Origin: Myroides indicus
GTDB lineage: Bacteria; Bacteroidota; Bacteroidia; Flavobacteriales; Flavobacteriaceae
Assembly: GCF_004364575.1 (NCBI RefSeq)
Contig: NZ_SOAG01000012.1
Location: forward strand, 23,360 to 87,359
Length of the DNA: 64,000 nucleotides
Reading direction: 5' to 3'
The notes beneath the pieces were generated by a model. The model was not told where the DNA came from and did no database searches. It was given only the letters and a program-made list of their open reading frames with translations. Every line of letters starts with the position of its first letter. Positions within the stretch are counted from its first letter, which is position 1. Positions 27,549-35,427 of the stretch are shown piece after piece. The position numbers and the translations under genes are program-made.

Positions 27549-28262
27549 GTGAAACCATCTGAATTAACAACAAAAGATGTTGCAGTTTATCACAACAAAC
27601 TTCTTGCCCATTATTTTTCTAAAGGATTATACTTGCAACAAGATTTAACTGTTGGGAGGTTAGCAACAAACTTTGAACAATATTTGAATGTTGGGCAAAC
27701 GAATGTTTATACTTCTGTTTCCGGTAAAGAGATTAAAGATGTTGACTATACTTATATTGTAGGAGAGCTTGAAAACGCTTTTAAAAAGCAGGATAAAATT
27801 TCGGCAGAATTAAAAGGAATCATTATCCAAGCTACAAAAGATGCTTATACATTGTCCAATAAAGAAAATGCCGAAAAAACTATAAATAACCTGATAGGTT
27901 ATAAAAGTAAAAATGCCGAAGAAACTGTAGCCATTCAAACTTTTGGCTATACTTTAATTAACTCTTATAATTTTTGGGCTTCGGTAGAAAATGAAAATAA
28001 AGGAAAGTTTCAAACCCAAGGACTTTCTAAAGGGTCAAAAGTTATTATCGCAGATGCAGTAGGAGCAGTGATTGGTGGATTGACAGGATTTGGAATAGGA
28101 GGAATTATTGGAGGAGCAGTAGCTTCTGTTCTTGCACAGGAATATTTGCCGGAAAAACAAATTTCTGTTGGTAGTGATTATTCGTATTGGAATAAACCAG
28201 TAGAAAGAGTATCAGCCTTTGATCAGTTTATCAATCTGAATCAACCAGTTTACATCAAATAA
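27474..28262 (+). CDS. Secreted helical protein with C-terminal glycine-zipper segment
   Basis: 262 residues. Signal peptide MLNKFFKSVLSLVAIVLVSF ... NAQ (cleavage after about residue 25), then a helical domain (VAVYHNKLLAHYFSKGLYL; DYTYIVGELENAFKKQDKI) and, near residues 188-222, a glycine-rich hydrophobic stretch (AVGAVIGGLTGFGIGGIIGG) that could insert in membranes. No cysteine in the mature part. I do not recognise the family. The 28687 protein has a near-identical signal peptide and a similar HNxxLxxY helix, but carries its glycine-rich segment at the N-terminal end. The next gene starts 3 bp after the stop. Confidence 0.7.
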   Translation: MLNKFFKSVLSLVAIVLVSFHGNAQVKPSELTTKDVAVYHNKLLAHYFSKGLYLQQDLTVGRLATNFEQYLNVGQTNVYTSVSGKEIKDVDYTYIVGELENAFKKQDKISAELKGIIIQATKDAYTLSNKENAEKTINNLIGYKSKNAEETVAIQTFGYTLINSYNFWASVENENKGKFQTQGLSKGSKVIIADAVGAVIGGLTGFGIGGIIGGAVASVLAQEYLPEKQISVGSDYSYWNKPVERVSAFDQFINLNQPVYIK

Positions 28263-28265
28263 AAG

Positions 28266-28604
28266 ATGCAACAGCTTGTTATTACAAGGGGGTCAGGATT
28301 TATTGGGTTCTTAAGGAAAATATCTGTGTATGTTGATGGAAATAAGGTAGGTACTCTCGCAAATAGACAAACAAAAACATTTGAATTAAAACCAGGAAAA
28401 CATATTGTCTATACTAAAGTAGAATATGATAGTATGTTTCAATCCAATGAGATTGAAGTTTTTTTAGAAGAAGGACAAACAGTAAAGATGTATGTAAAAA
28501 TAAGAACATTGACCCCTATCGGATTTAAAAACTTCTATAAGTTTTTAGACTTGAAAATCATATTAGAAACTAAAGGTGTAGAGCCTTTGATAAACAAAAA
28601 ATAA
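28266..28604 (+). CDS. Small cytoplasmic or peripheral beta protein, PEGA-like
   Basis: 112 residues without a signal peptide. The core reads RKISVYVDGNKVGTLANRQT then FELKPGKHIVYTKVE, a 'YVDGxKVG ... PGKH' beta layout resembling PEGA-type or small flavobacterial beta-sandwich proteins. C-terminal lysine-rich tail. It is 3 bp downstream of the 27474 gene and surely cotranscribed; a partner or accessory role for the neighbour is inference. Confidence 0.6.
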   Translation: MQQLVITRGSGFIGFLRKISVYVDGNKVGTLANRQTKTFELKPGKHIVYTKVEYDSMFQSNEIEVFLEEGQTVKMYVKIRTLTPIGFKNFYKFLDLKIILETKGVEPLINKK

Positions 28605-28680
28605 AATTAAAAATTATTTATTAACGCGTAAACCTGCTGTTAAAAAAACAAGATCAATAACGGGTTTGCAAAACACACAC

Positions 28681-28761
28681 ATTATTATGTTAAACAAATT
28701 TTTTAAATCAGTTTTATGCCTGATAGCAATTGTATTAGTAAGCTTTAGTGGTAATGCACAA
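28681..28761 (+). repeat. Signal-peptide cassette, copy 2
   Basis: 81 bp, near-identical to 27468-27548. The upstream leaders also share a GTAAACCTGC stretch followed by an A-rich run and a GGTTT arm (28628 region), so the similarity begins before the start codon. Confidence 0.85.
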
Positions 28762-29391
28762 AATGGCAGGCAAACTGCCGCTGCCGATGCAGCAGGAGCT
28801 TTGGGTGGAGCTGGCTCAGCTGCGGGTATTATTAATTTTTTGTCTTTAACTCCTCCTGGATGGTTGGTTTTAGGTGGAGGAGCACTTATTGGTGGAGTAG
28901 CAGGCTCTTTGGCTGTGTATGAAAGTCAGCCTTTAATTGAAAAAGCACCTGAATATTTGGCTAACTCTCTTAATACTATGGATTATGTGGGAGCAAAGCA
29001 TAATGAAATTCTGGTGGATTATTTAAAAGTAAATAAAAGTTATACTCCGGATGTGTTTTTAGAATTTTCTAAGAAGTATGATACAAATAATAAAAGTGTT
29101 GATATAAAATTTTTATCTACTCAATATTCTGAGATGAAAAATTTAAAAAATTATGAAGATGTCGTTCAGTATACGTTGAAACAACTACCCAAAGATGTTG
29201 ATAAAAAGGAGTTTGCTGATTTTTTGAGAAGAATTGGGAAATTAGAAGATTTAAAAGTTTTTATTTCAGAAGTGAAACGCTTCGAAAACACCCTCATTTC
29301 TAATCAATCATTTTCAGATGGAGCAATAGGGCAATTATCTGTATATTTTTCTACGTTAAGATATTCAGCATTTCTTTGGAATAAAAAATAA
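28687..29391 (+). CDS. Secreted helical protein with N-terminal glycine-zipper segment
   Basis: 234 residues from the ATG at 28687 (an upstream in-frame start at 28666 would precede the signal peptide). Signal MLNKFFKSVLCLIAIVLVSF ... NAQ, then a Gly/Ala-rich hydrophobic region (about 30-78: AAGALGGAGSAAGIINFLSL; LVLGGGALIGGVAGSLAVY), then a helical domain beginning GAKHNEILVDYLKVNKSYTP with lysine-rich helices. Family unknown. Compared with the 27474 protein the glycine-rich and helical parts are in the opposite order. Two very small membrane-protein genes follow. Confidence 0.7.
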   Translation: MLNKFFKSVLCLIAIVLVSFSGNAQNGRQTAAADAAGALGGAGSAAGIINFLSLTPPGWLVLGGGALIGGVAGSLAVYESQPLIEKAPEYLANSLNTMDYVGAKHNEILVDYLKVNKSYTPDVFLEFSKKYDTNNKSVDIKFLSTQYSEMKNLKNYEDVVQYTLKQLPKDVDKKEFADFLRRIGKLEDLKVFISEVKRFENTLISNQSFSDGAIGQLSVYFSTLRYSAFLWNKK

Positions 29392-29410
29392 AAAATTTAA
29401 AAAAAATCTT

Positions 29411-29554
29411 ATGTACAAGATACTTTCAATTATTTGTATTATAATAGGGATAATACCTTTTTTCTTATTACCAAAAAAATTTTACCCCCTATTTATTTTA
29501 TTATTAGCGCCTATTATTATGCTAAGCGTAAAGTTGTACAAACGAAAAGGATGA
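29411..29554 (+). CDS. 47-residue membrane protein
   Basis: MYKILSIICIIIGIIPFFLL, a short PKKFYP turn, then LFILLLAPIIMLSVKL and a basic KRKG end: two transmembrane helices joined by a tight loop. Starts 19 bp after the 28687 stop. Its size, double-helix form and position behind a possibly membrane-active secreted protein recall immunity-type partners, but nothing proves this. Confidence 0.55.
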   Translation: MYKILSIICIIIGIIPFFLLPKKFYPLFILLLAPIIMLSVKLYKRKG

Positions 29555-29579
29555 CTTTCCTCTAAAAATAAAATGAAAA

Positions 29580-29752
29580 ATGAAACATTTTATAGGTCTT
29601 TTGCCATTTTATGCGTGTATCGTCTTTTTGCTTTTTGATGTATACAGGCTTCTTAGAGGAATTAAAAAAAAGGAAAATATACGTTTAATCTGCTTAGAGT
29701 TATAGCTCTTTTTATAGCATTAGCCGTGATGGCTTACTACATCTATTATTAA
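29580..29752 (+). pseudogene. Small two-helix membrane protein, frameshifted in an A8 run
   Basis: The frame opens at 29580 (MKHFIGLLPFYACIVFLLFD, VYRLLRGIKKK) but leaves the coding frame after the run of eight A at 29664-29671 and stops at 29705. In the frame reached by one extra A, the coding continues (FNLLRVIALFIALAVMAYYI) to a stop at 29752, giving a second helix. The intact form would be about 57 residues with two helices. A real frameshift, slippage control or a sequencing error are all possible. Confidence 0.6.
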
Positions 29753-29772
29753 TTAAAAATAAATACATTATC

Positions 29773-30192
29773 ATGAAAAAAATGATTTTTGGCGCATTAG
29801 CCACAATATTTGCAGGAGTTTTGTCTGTACAGGCACAACCCAAAGGTTTTAAACAAGTTGAATTAGGACTTGGCAAAGTTTCCAGTTATGCCGGTCCGTG
29901 TGTGCAAGGAGGAGCTTTTTGTTCGGGCGGAATTCAGGATATTGACCGTGGCTTTTCTACGGGTATTCAGATTACAGAAAGCAATGTAGCAGTGGCATTT
30001 AGTCAGGAATTCTATAAAGCTAATGCTCAGTATTTAAAAGAAGGACTGATGGTAGATAAAGATTTTTCCCTGCCTAGGGATGTTTCGGAAAAATTAGGGG
30101 TAAGAGGAGAAGTTGTGGTAGCAGGAGGAAAAGTCTACAGAACAATTTTATCCGAAGGATATTACATTGTTTCAATGGCAAGAAAAAAATAG
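29773..30192 (+). CDS. Small secreted two-cysteine protein A
   Basis: 139 residues: signal MKKMIFGALATIFAGVLSVQ (AQ cleavage), then a short segment with two cysteines (GPCVQGGAFCSGG), a polar middle and a C-terminal end VYRTILSEGYYIVSMARKK. The layout, two close Cys near the mature N-terminus and a strand-rich lysine-ended C-terminus, is shared with the 30285 protein, so they may be distant paralogues. Function unknown. Followed directly by a strong hairpin terminator. Confidence 0.6.
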   Translation: MKKMIFGALATIFAGVLSVQAQPKGFKQVELGLGKVSSYAGPCVQGGAFCSGGIQDIDRGFSTGIQITESNVAVAFSQEFYKANAQYLKEGLMVDKDFSLPRDVSEKLGVRGEVVVAGGKVYRTILSEGYYIVSMARKK

Positions 30193-30198
30193 AACCTA

Positions 30199-30233
30199 TT
30201 TATAAACCCAACAAGTACTGTTGGGTTTATAAA
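30199..30233 (+). terminator. Terminator between the two small secreted genes
   Basis: 15-bp perfect stem (TTTATAAACCCAACA with TGTTGGGTTTATAAA) and 5-nt loop AGTAC. Confidence 0.85.
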
Positions 30234-30284
30234 ATTTATTTATGCTTATAGATAATAGTCAGATTATAATTAAAAATTTTATTT

Positions 30285-30734
30285 ATGAAAAAAACATTTT
30301 TAATAGCAGCGGCTATGCTGCCCTCTGTTTTATTGGCTCAAACGCAAGCAGAAGTAAAAAGAGGAAGCAGGCTAGGGGGAGATTGTAGTGGTAGTAAAAG
30401 CAGTATATGCACTATTGAAAAGGTACAATCTATGCAATCTGAAGCCAACGCGCTTATATCTCTACATAGCGAAAAACAAATTCTTGTTGTATTAGACGGG
30501 CTAAAACTTGCGCGTGACGAACAATCAGTATGGCTGGGAAGACCTGTAGAAGAGGTGGCTCCTATGGAAGAACTACCTTTTTATCAGGAAGAAAGTATTG
30601 ACTTAAATCCAGAATTGATCAGAGAATTACGAGTAAATCCAAAATACATGTTTATTGCAAGGGGAGAGCACAAAATAAGATTAAACAGAGAACGCCAGAT
30701 AGAACTTGTGCTTAATCTATCTGATAAAAAATAA
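30285..30734 (+). CDS. Small secreted two-cysteine protein B
   Basis: 149 residues: signal MKKTFLIAAAMLPSVLLAQ, then RGSRLGGDCSGSKSSICTIE with two cysteines 8 apart, a middle KQILVVLDGLKLARDEQ strand-helix, an acidic PMEELPFYQEES region and a C-terminal strand end QIELVLNLSDKK. Unknown family; similar in plan to the 29773 protein. The next gene begins 4 bp later, so the two are cotranscribed. Confidence 0.6.
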   Translation: MKKTFLIAAAMLPSVLLAQTQAEVKRGSRLGGDCSGSKSSICTIEKVQSMQSEANALISLHSEKQILVVLDGLKLARDEQSVWLGRPVEEVAPMEELPFYQEESIDLNPELIRELRVNPKYMFIARGEHKIRLNRERQIELVLNLSDKK

Positions 30735-30738
30735 AAAA

Positions 30739-31881
30739 ATGATGAAAATTCTGCTCTATTTGATTGCAGCAATTTTGTTGTCTGTATCAAAATTGTTTGC
30801 TGTTAATCCTTCTTGGAAAGATGACCCTAACAGGGTTATGACAGAGATGATGTGGGAAATAGATGCTAGTAATAAAAGCTTTGAACAACTTTTTCTAGAA
30901 AAAGAAATAGAACTGCATCAGGTTACTTCACAACTTTCAGAAACAGCAGATATAAATTACAAAATCGATCTTTTAATTTATAAAGATAAATTAAAGGACG
31001 AAATGAAACAGCTGGAGCTGGAAAGTGCAAGTGATGTGTCTAGGATACGTTATTTAAAAGGATTGCAGATTATTCGTATTTTATATGAAAAAGTCCTGAG
31101 TTTAGACCATCACTTTGCATCTACTCGTACTTTTTCAGAAATTAATAAGATTGCAAATCCAAATCAATATCCCGAATTCACAAAAGTACAAGAGATTGTT
31201 CAGAATAAAAGAGACAGAAAATCAGGATTTGATTTAACTTCTGTTTTAGGGAGTAACACTTTAGTTTCTGTGGTTAATACTTTTTCAAATATGCTGGTGT
31301 CAGGATTAACAAAAGAAGAAAAAGAAGCAGAACTTAAAAATGTAGAGTGCATTATTGATTTTACGTTGAGGATGCAGGGGGATTTAAATACAATTTATTT
31401 TGAAACGGCATTTTTGCAAAAAAGTAATGAGAAAATAAAAGAAGACATTGAAATTCTTTTTAAAGATTATACAAAACCGATAGATTATTCTGTTACGCTG
31501 GAGCAATGCAGAGGAAATGATGATTGGGAATCTATTAGAAAAAAAGTAGCTGAATATCTTGGCAAATTAGATGAAAGTTCAGGAGTCTCACAGTCTAGAA
31601 TGTATATAGATATAGAATTTCCTATAGATCGGCTGATGCAATTCATTAATCAATACAATGGGTTTATAGATCAGGGTTCTAAATTTTATGAAAAATTCAA
31701 AATTATTTTAAATAGTTATGAAAATGAACAACAATGTCAGACCAAACTACCTTTAGAATATCAAAAGTTAAAGAATGACATTGATGTAGCAATTGATAAG
31801 TTTAATGTAGCCTATAAACCGGTAGAGATAAACGGTTCAAAAATGAAAGAAATTTTGTATGGTATTAATGAGTATGAATGA
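30739..31881 (+). CDS. Secreted, helix-rich protein of unknown function
   Basis: 380 residues from ATG 30739 (a 30706 start would precede the signal peptide and overlap the upstream gene). Signal MMKILLYLIAAILLSVSKLF, then long amphipathic helices with coiled-coil character (about 30-130), an uncharged stretch near 165-190 (TSVLGSNTLVSVVNTFSNML) and further long helices to the end. Two cysteines (about 221 and 258) plus one later. No family recognised. Two long helical arms flanking a hydrophobic segment is the plan of several alpha-helical pore-forming proteins, but that resemblance is by eye only. Confidence 0.6.
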   Translation: MMKILLYLIAAILLSVSKLFAVNPSWKDDPNRVMTEMMWEIDASNKSFEQLFLEKEIELHQVTSQLSETADINYKIDLLIYKDKLKDEMKQLELESASDVSRIRYLKGLQIIRILYEKVLSLDHHFASTRTFSEINKIANPNQYPEFTKVQEIVQNKRDRKSGFDLTSVLGSNTLVSVVNTFSNMLVSGLTKEEKEAELKNVECIIDFTLRMQGDLNTIYFETAFLQKSNEKIKEDIEILFKDYTKPIDYSVTLEQCRGNDDWESIRKKVAEYLGKLDESSGVSQSRMYIDIEFPIDRLMQFINQYNGFIDQGSKFYEKFKIILNSYENEQQCQTKLPLEYQKLKNDIDVAIDKFNVAYKPVEINGSKMKEILYGINEYE

Positions 31882-31973
31882 ACTGTTTGCTTTTCTTAGA
31901 TCTTTTGGAAGAGTGGGCAGAAATTAATGTATTTGTGAAAGTACTTAATAAATAATGATTTAGCTTATTTTGA

Positions 31974-32006
31974 TTAAAAGGCACTATTCTTTAGTGCCTT
32001 TTAATT
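31974..32006 (+). terminator. Terminator after the 30739 gene
   Basis: AAAAGGCACTA (31976-31986) pairs with TAGTGCCTTTT (31992-32002) around TTCTT, T-rich on the far side. It separates the small-protein run from the thioredoxin-like pair. Confidence 0.85.
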
Positions 32007-32058
32007 AATTGTAACAAAAAATATTTTTTGCGACTTATTGTAAATAACTAACTAAATT

Positions 32059-32634
32059 ATGAAAAAGTTTTTGAAAATAACAGGAATAAGTATAATAAGT
32101 CTATTACTGCTTTTGATTGCCTTTGTGTATTTTTTTGTAAATAATGAAAATATTAATTACCAAACTCAGATGTCAACCATCACGCATCCGACGGTACAAG
32201 AGCACATGGCGGATAAACCATTTGTTTTGTTTGTACTGAGCTCTACGTGTGGAGGAGTAGATTCGGAAGAAGGTATGAAGTGGATAAAAAAAGATATTGA
32301 AATGTGTAAAGAAAATAAGATAGATTATCTAATTGTTTTCGATGATTTACATTGCTATTCTATGGATGATAGAATAAAGGAATTTGCGGAAAGAAGAGAT
32401 TTTAAAGAATCTTTTTATTTTATAGATCCGCTTGCCTATAAAGAAAATATAAAAATTATAGATCAGGGAAGAAGAATGAAAGATTTTTTAAGTAATCTGA
32501 TTCCTGATGTTAGTGTAGTTGGAGGATATCCTCAATACTTTTATTTTGAGAAAGGCATTTATAAGGGAAATTCATTTGGGTATTTAGATAAAGGAGTCAA
32601 AAAGTTTTTTAATATGGATTTGATATATAATTGA
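32059..32634 (+). CDS. Thioredoxin-fold protein with one active-site cysteine
   Basis: 191 residues: N-terminal anchor helix (ISIISLLLLLIAFVYFFV), then a strand and active-site-like loop KPFVLFVLSSTCGGVDS, alternating helices and strands, and VVGGYPQYFYF, which has the cis-proline position of the thioredoxin fold. The CxxC is reduced to C-G-G-V, so it cannot cycle as a disulfide oxidoreductase by itself. Encoded 27 bp before a normal TlpA-like thioredoxin; a joint role on the periplasmic side is inferred. Confidence 0.65.
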   Translation: MKKFLKITGISIISLLLLLIAFVYFFVNNENINYQTQMSTITHPTVQEHMADKPFVLFVLSSTCGGVDSEEGMKWIKKDIEMCKENKIDYLIVFDDLHCYSMDDRIKEFAERRDFKESFYFIDPLAYKENIKIIDQGRRMKDFLSNLIPDVSVVGGYPQYFYFEKGIYKGNSFGYLDKGVKKFFNMDLIYN

Positions 32635-32661
32635 TAGTAAGAATAATAAAACTAAATAAAG

Positions 32662-33279
32662 ATGAAAAAAGTAATAGTTTTTTTGTGTGGTGCTTTTTCA
32701 AGTATAATTGTCTTAGGAGTAATAGGTTATTTTATGCTGAAAGATAATGTAACTATGGGTGACACACCTGATAATGAAGAGAAAACAGAACAATATGATT
32801 CAGAAACGGTTCATTTTAAAACAAACATTGAGGAACTTACGGCAGAGGAGTTTTTAAAATGGAAACAGAAAATTAATAAGCCTACAATTGTTAATTTTTG
32901 GGCATCTTGGTGCAAACCTTGTATAGAAGAAATACCAGCTTTAAAAAAGTATGCAGAGCAGAATAATATGGATTTAGTTTTTATCAGTGCAGATAGAAAT
33001 AACGAAAAGCAAAAAAAGATACTGACCAAACAGATGCAACGGTTAAAAGTGGCTTCTTCTTTTTTGATTAAAGAGTCTAGCGGAACAGATTTGATGAATA
33101 AAGATGCAGTCAAAAATTTTACTAAAAAAACCGGATTACAATTTGAAGGAGGTATTCCGTTTTTTGTAATACTGAATGAAAAAGGAGAAATAGTATCTGA
33201 ATTCTTAGGATTTAATAAGGAGGAGGCTTATCAAAATTTCTTTGATCAAAATATTAAAAGACAATTAATTAGAAAGTAA
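32662..33279 (+). CDS. TlpA/ResA-like membrane-anchored thioredoxin
   Basis: 205 residues with an anchor helix (VIVFLCGAFSSIIVLGVIGY) and a TlpA-type domain: TIVNFWASWCKPCIEEIPAL with the CxxC active site, LVFISADRNNEK, and the cis-Pro loop GGIPFFVIL followed by GEIVSEFLGF. It faces the periplasm and probably reduces disulfides, for example in cytochrome c maturation or in the Cys-containing secreted neighbours; which one cannot be said. A tight hairpin follows. Confidence 0.85.
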   Translation: MKKVIVFLCGAFSSIIVLGVIGYFMLKDNVTMGDTPDNEEKTEQYDSETVHFKTNIEELTAEEFLKWKQKINKPTIVNFWASWCKPCIEEIPALKKYAEQNNMDLVFISADRNNEKQKKILTKQMQRLKVASSFLIKESSGTDLMNKDAVKNFTKKTGLQFEGGIPFFVILNEKGEIVSEFLGFNKEEAYQNFFDQNIKRQLIRK

Positions 33280-33290
33280 TAAATTGATGG

Positions 33291-33320
33291 ATAATAGCAA
33301 CTCGAAAGAGTTGCTATTAT
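33291..33320 (+). terminator. Hairpin after the TlpA-like gene
   Basis: 13-bp perfect stem ATAATAGCAACTC/GAGTTGCTATTAT with a GAAA tetraloop; only a short T-rich tail. Confidence 0.7.
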
Positions 33321-33350
33321 TCCACTACTTATATATCAAAATTTGATAAT

Positions 33351-34004
33351 ATGATTAAAAGTATTAGTTATAGACTGGCTTTTTTTACAGTAATAGCAGT
33401 GTTATTTTCCGGATGTCAGACATTTTTTAAGGTAGTAACCGGAGTTAGTTCTACAATGGAATATCAGATGAAAAACCCGGAACGATTAAAATATTATCAG
33501 CCTTATTTAGAAGCTGATAACATTAGTATCTATACCTTAAAAAATCCGGAAGAGTTTTGTAAAAACATTAATTATTTCGGCAGTCAACTCGGTAATGTTT
33601 ACTTTGAAGATACTGAAAACAATGAATACTACGTAGTAAATTGTTTTGACGATATCAGAGACACGTTTGAAGATTTAAACAACGGAGATATTTCTTTTCT
33701 AAAGTGCGTTTCGGAAGAAGACTTTTTGCCGATTAAAAATTATATTACCCAAACGTCTGAAATGGTTGTTAATCAGGAAAATCAAAAGCAACGCAAAAAA
33801 TGGAATGTTTACTTGTCTTGGGGAACATTTATGGGCAAAAAGTTAAAAAAACGTACCGCTACCGTTACAAAGATAAATGAACTCAACTATTTGTATATTC
33901 TGGATTTAAGTGTGGACAGCACCAATAAAGCAATTACTGAAAAAGATTTTCAGACTACAGAATGCGCTGAGTTTACCAAAGAAAAGGTTGATTATTTAAG
34001 ATAA
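33351..34004 (+). CDS. Lipoprotein, possibly thioredoxin-pair associated
   Basis: 217 residues: signal ending FFTVIAVLFSGC, lipidated Cys about residue 22. Mature part has LKNPEEFCKNINYFGSQLGN, a strand segment NEYYVVNCFDDIRDTFEDL and a late KKRTATVTKINELNYLYIL. Three to four cysteines occur in the mature part. I do not recognise a family. TATCAAA/TTTGATA (33335-33349) pairs around the start region. It follows the TlpA-like gene after a hairpin. Confidence 0.55.
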   Translation: MIKSISYRLAFFTVIAVLFSGCQTFFKVVTGVSSTMEYQMKNPERLKYYQPYLEADNISIYTLKNPEEFCKNINYFGSQLGNVYFEDTENNEYYVVNCFDDIRDTFEDLNNGDISFLKCVSEEDFLPIKNYITQTSEMVVNQENQKQRKKWNVYLSWGTFMGKKLKKRTATVTKINELNYLYILDLSVDSTNKAITEKDFQTTECAEFTKEKVDYLR

Positions 34005-34086
34005 TCTCTTATCTAAATATGCTATTTATAAATAGAAAAATAATTAAAAAGATAATAAAACTTGTTCACAGTTTCATTTTAATCAC

Positions 34087-34251
34087 ATGGAAAAAATAAT
34101 CACATACCGTTATAAAATTATGGCGATACTGCTGCTGATATGGGCAGGGATGAACTTTTTGGTGTTTCCTCCGGAGTGGCTTTGGGCAGCGGTAGTTTGC
34201 CTGCTCGTGGTTTTGGGCATCAGTGTAAAGCTTTTTAGGGCAAAGCCGTAA
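34087..34251 (+). CDS. 54-residue membrane protein
   Basis: MEKIITYRYKIMAILLLIWA, GMNFLVFPPEWLW, AAVVCLLVVLGISVKLF and a basic RAKP tail: two transmembrane helices separated by a proline turn. Good start codon, but no close upstream gene. Similar in plan to the 29411 and 29580 proteins, so the area has three such minute membrane proteins. Confidence 0.5.
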   Translation: MEKIITYRYKIMAILLLIWAGMNFLVFPPEWLWAAVVCLLVVLGISVKLFRAKP

Positions 34252-34433
34252 GTATTAAAATAAGAGAAGACAATACAGCCTGCAGGGTTTTGATAACGCT
34301 GTAGGTTTAATAGAATACATACTCATCCTGTAAAAATATCTTGTAACCGGCATAGCTTTGCTTTGCACACGGGCAAGCAAGCGGGTTACCAGTTGCAGTC
34401 AACTGAAAAGGCTGTTATTGCGACTAAAACTGG

Positions 34434-34817
34434 TTAGCTTAAGATATAAACTAAAAATACAGCGGGTATCAGGTAAATAACAATTGTTCGGGCTCCGTCA
34501 TAATCTTTGGCAATGCGCTGTCCAAATAATAAAAACAACAAAGTAATACAAGATATAATACCGGCATATAAAGCCATGTCTTTAGCATCGGAAAGAAGCA
34601 ACTGGTAAATTCCTGCCAGTGCAAAGATTCCTGCAAAGATTTCTAAAATCAAAATAATTCCAAGCGAAAAAGGAACTTTATCCGCAAGAAATGTATTTGC
34701 AAAATGAGACTTCAGCCAACCGGTATTTCCTTTCCAGTCAACGATTTTATCGTATCCCGACTGTAAAAAAGTAATTGCCAAAAAGCCTAAAAGAATAATT
34801 TCTGTAATATGGTTCAT
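34434..34817 (-). CDS. DoxX-like membrane protein
   Basis: 127 residues with four hydrophobic segments and the DoxX-like start IILLGFLAITFLQSGYDKIV, then VPFSLGIILILEIFAGIFAL with the mid-membrane Glu. DoxX-type proteins are linked to redox and thiol homeostasis in some bacteria, but the role of this short form is unknown. Downstream neighbour on the same strand of the 5-formyl-THF cyclo-ligase gene, 40 bp away. Confidence 0.85.
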   Translation of the reverse strand: MNHITEIILLGFLAITFLQSGYDKIVDWKGNTGWLKSHFANTFLADKVPFSLGIILILEIFAGIFALAGIYQLLLSDAKDMALYAGIISCITLLFLLFGQRIAKDYDGARTIVIYLIPAVFLVYILS

Positions 34818-34857
34818 AAGTTTTAAATTTTAGGTAAAATTAGATTTTTATTTTTGA

Positions 34858-35427
34858 TTAAGGAGTAAAGCTAAAAATCTTGTCGGGAGTAACACAGTAA
34901 TCCAACGGAATATCATTGTCAAAAATGTCCTCAATCAGCGGTTCAGGTTCAAAAAAGCTCAGCCCTATCTTAATCGTTTCGGGCGGGCAAAGCGCTAAAA
35001 ATCGATCGTAAAAACCCTTGCCATAACCGATGCGGTTCCCGTTTTGGTCGTAAGCCAAAAGCGGAATAAAAACAACCTCTATCTGGCTTTCCTGAATTAA
35101 AATACCGTCCACCGGCTCAGGAATGCCGTAAGCGTTTACTTTTAGGCGCGTATTGTCGGTAAGCAGGTAGTGCTGCATGGTTCCGTTTGCAAAGTCCGAC
35201 TTGGAAAGAATGACATTTTTGTCCTTTCCGGCAAGTATCTGCAAAAGAAATTCCGTGTCAATTTCCTTTTTGTTTTGGATGGACAAAAAGAGGTGAAAAT
35301 TGGTTTTATGCCAAATGGGAAGCGTTAAAGTCCGGTTAGCAATTTCCAGACTCAGATTTTCAATTTGTTCTTCCGTCAGACTTTCTCTCCGTTTTTTGTA
35401 TTTAACTCTTAACTCGTTCTTGTTCAT
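34858..35427 (-). CDS. 5-formyltetrahydrofolate cyclo-ligase
   Basis: Converts 5-formyl-THF to 5,10-methenyl-THF with ATP, returning the folate to use. 189 residues from MNKNELRVKYKKRRESLTEE; a longer reading from 35475 runs inside the upstream gene and is rejected. Marks are the N-terminal basic helix, FLSIQNKKEIDT and the substrate/ATP loop GNRIGYGKGFYDRFL, then PLDYCVTPD. Start overlaps the end of the upstream aspartoacylase-like gene by 26 bp. Confidence 0.95.
   Translation of the reverse strand: MNKNELRVKYKKRRESLTEEQIENLSLEIANRTLTLPIWHKTNFHLFLSIQNKKEIDTEFLLQILAGKDKNVILSKSDFANGTMQHYLLTDNTRLKVNAYGIPEPVDGILIQESQIEVVFIPLLAYDQNGNRIGYGKGFYDRFLALCPPETIKIGLSFFEPEPLIEDIFDNDIPLDYCVTPDKIFSFTP

Noticed and set aside
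26588..29391. Glycine-rich proteins as double-glycine-leader bacteriocins
   Set aside because: Both have ordinary Sec signal peptides ending NAQ, are over 230 residues and have no bacteriocin exporter nearby.
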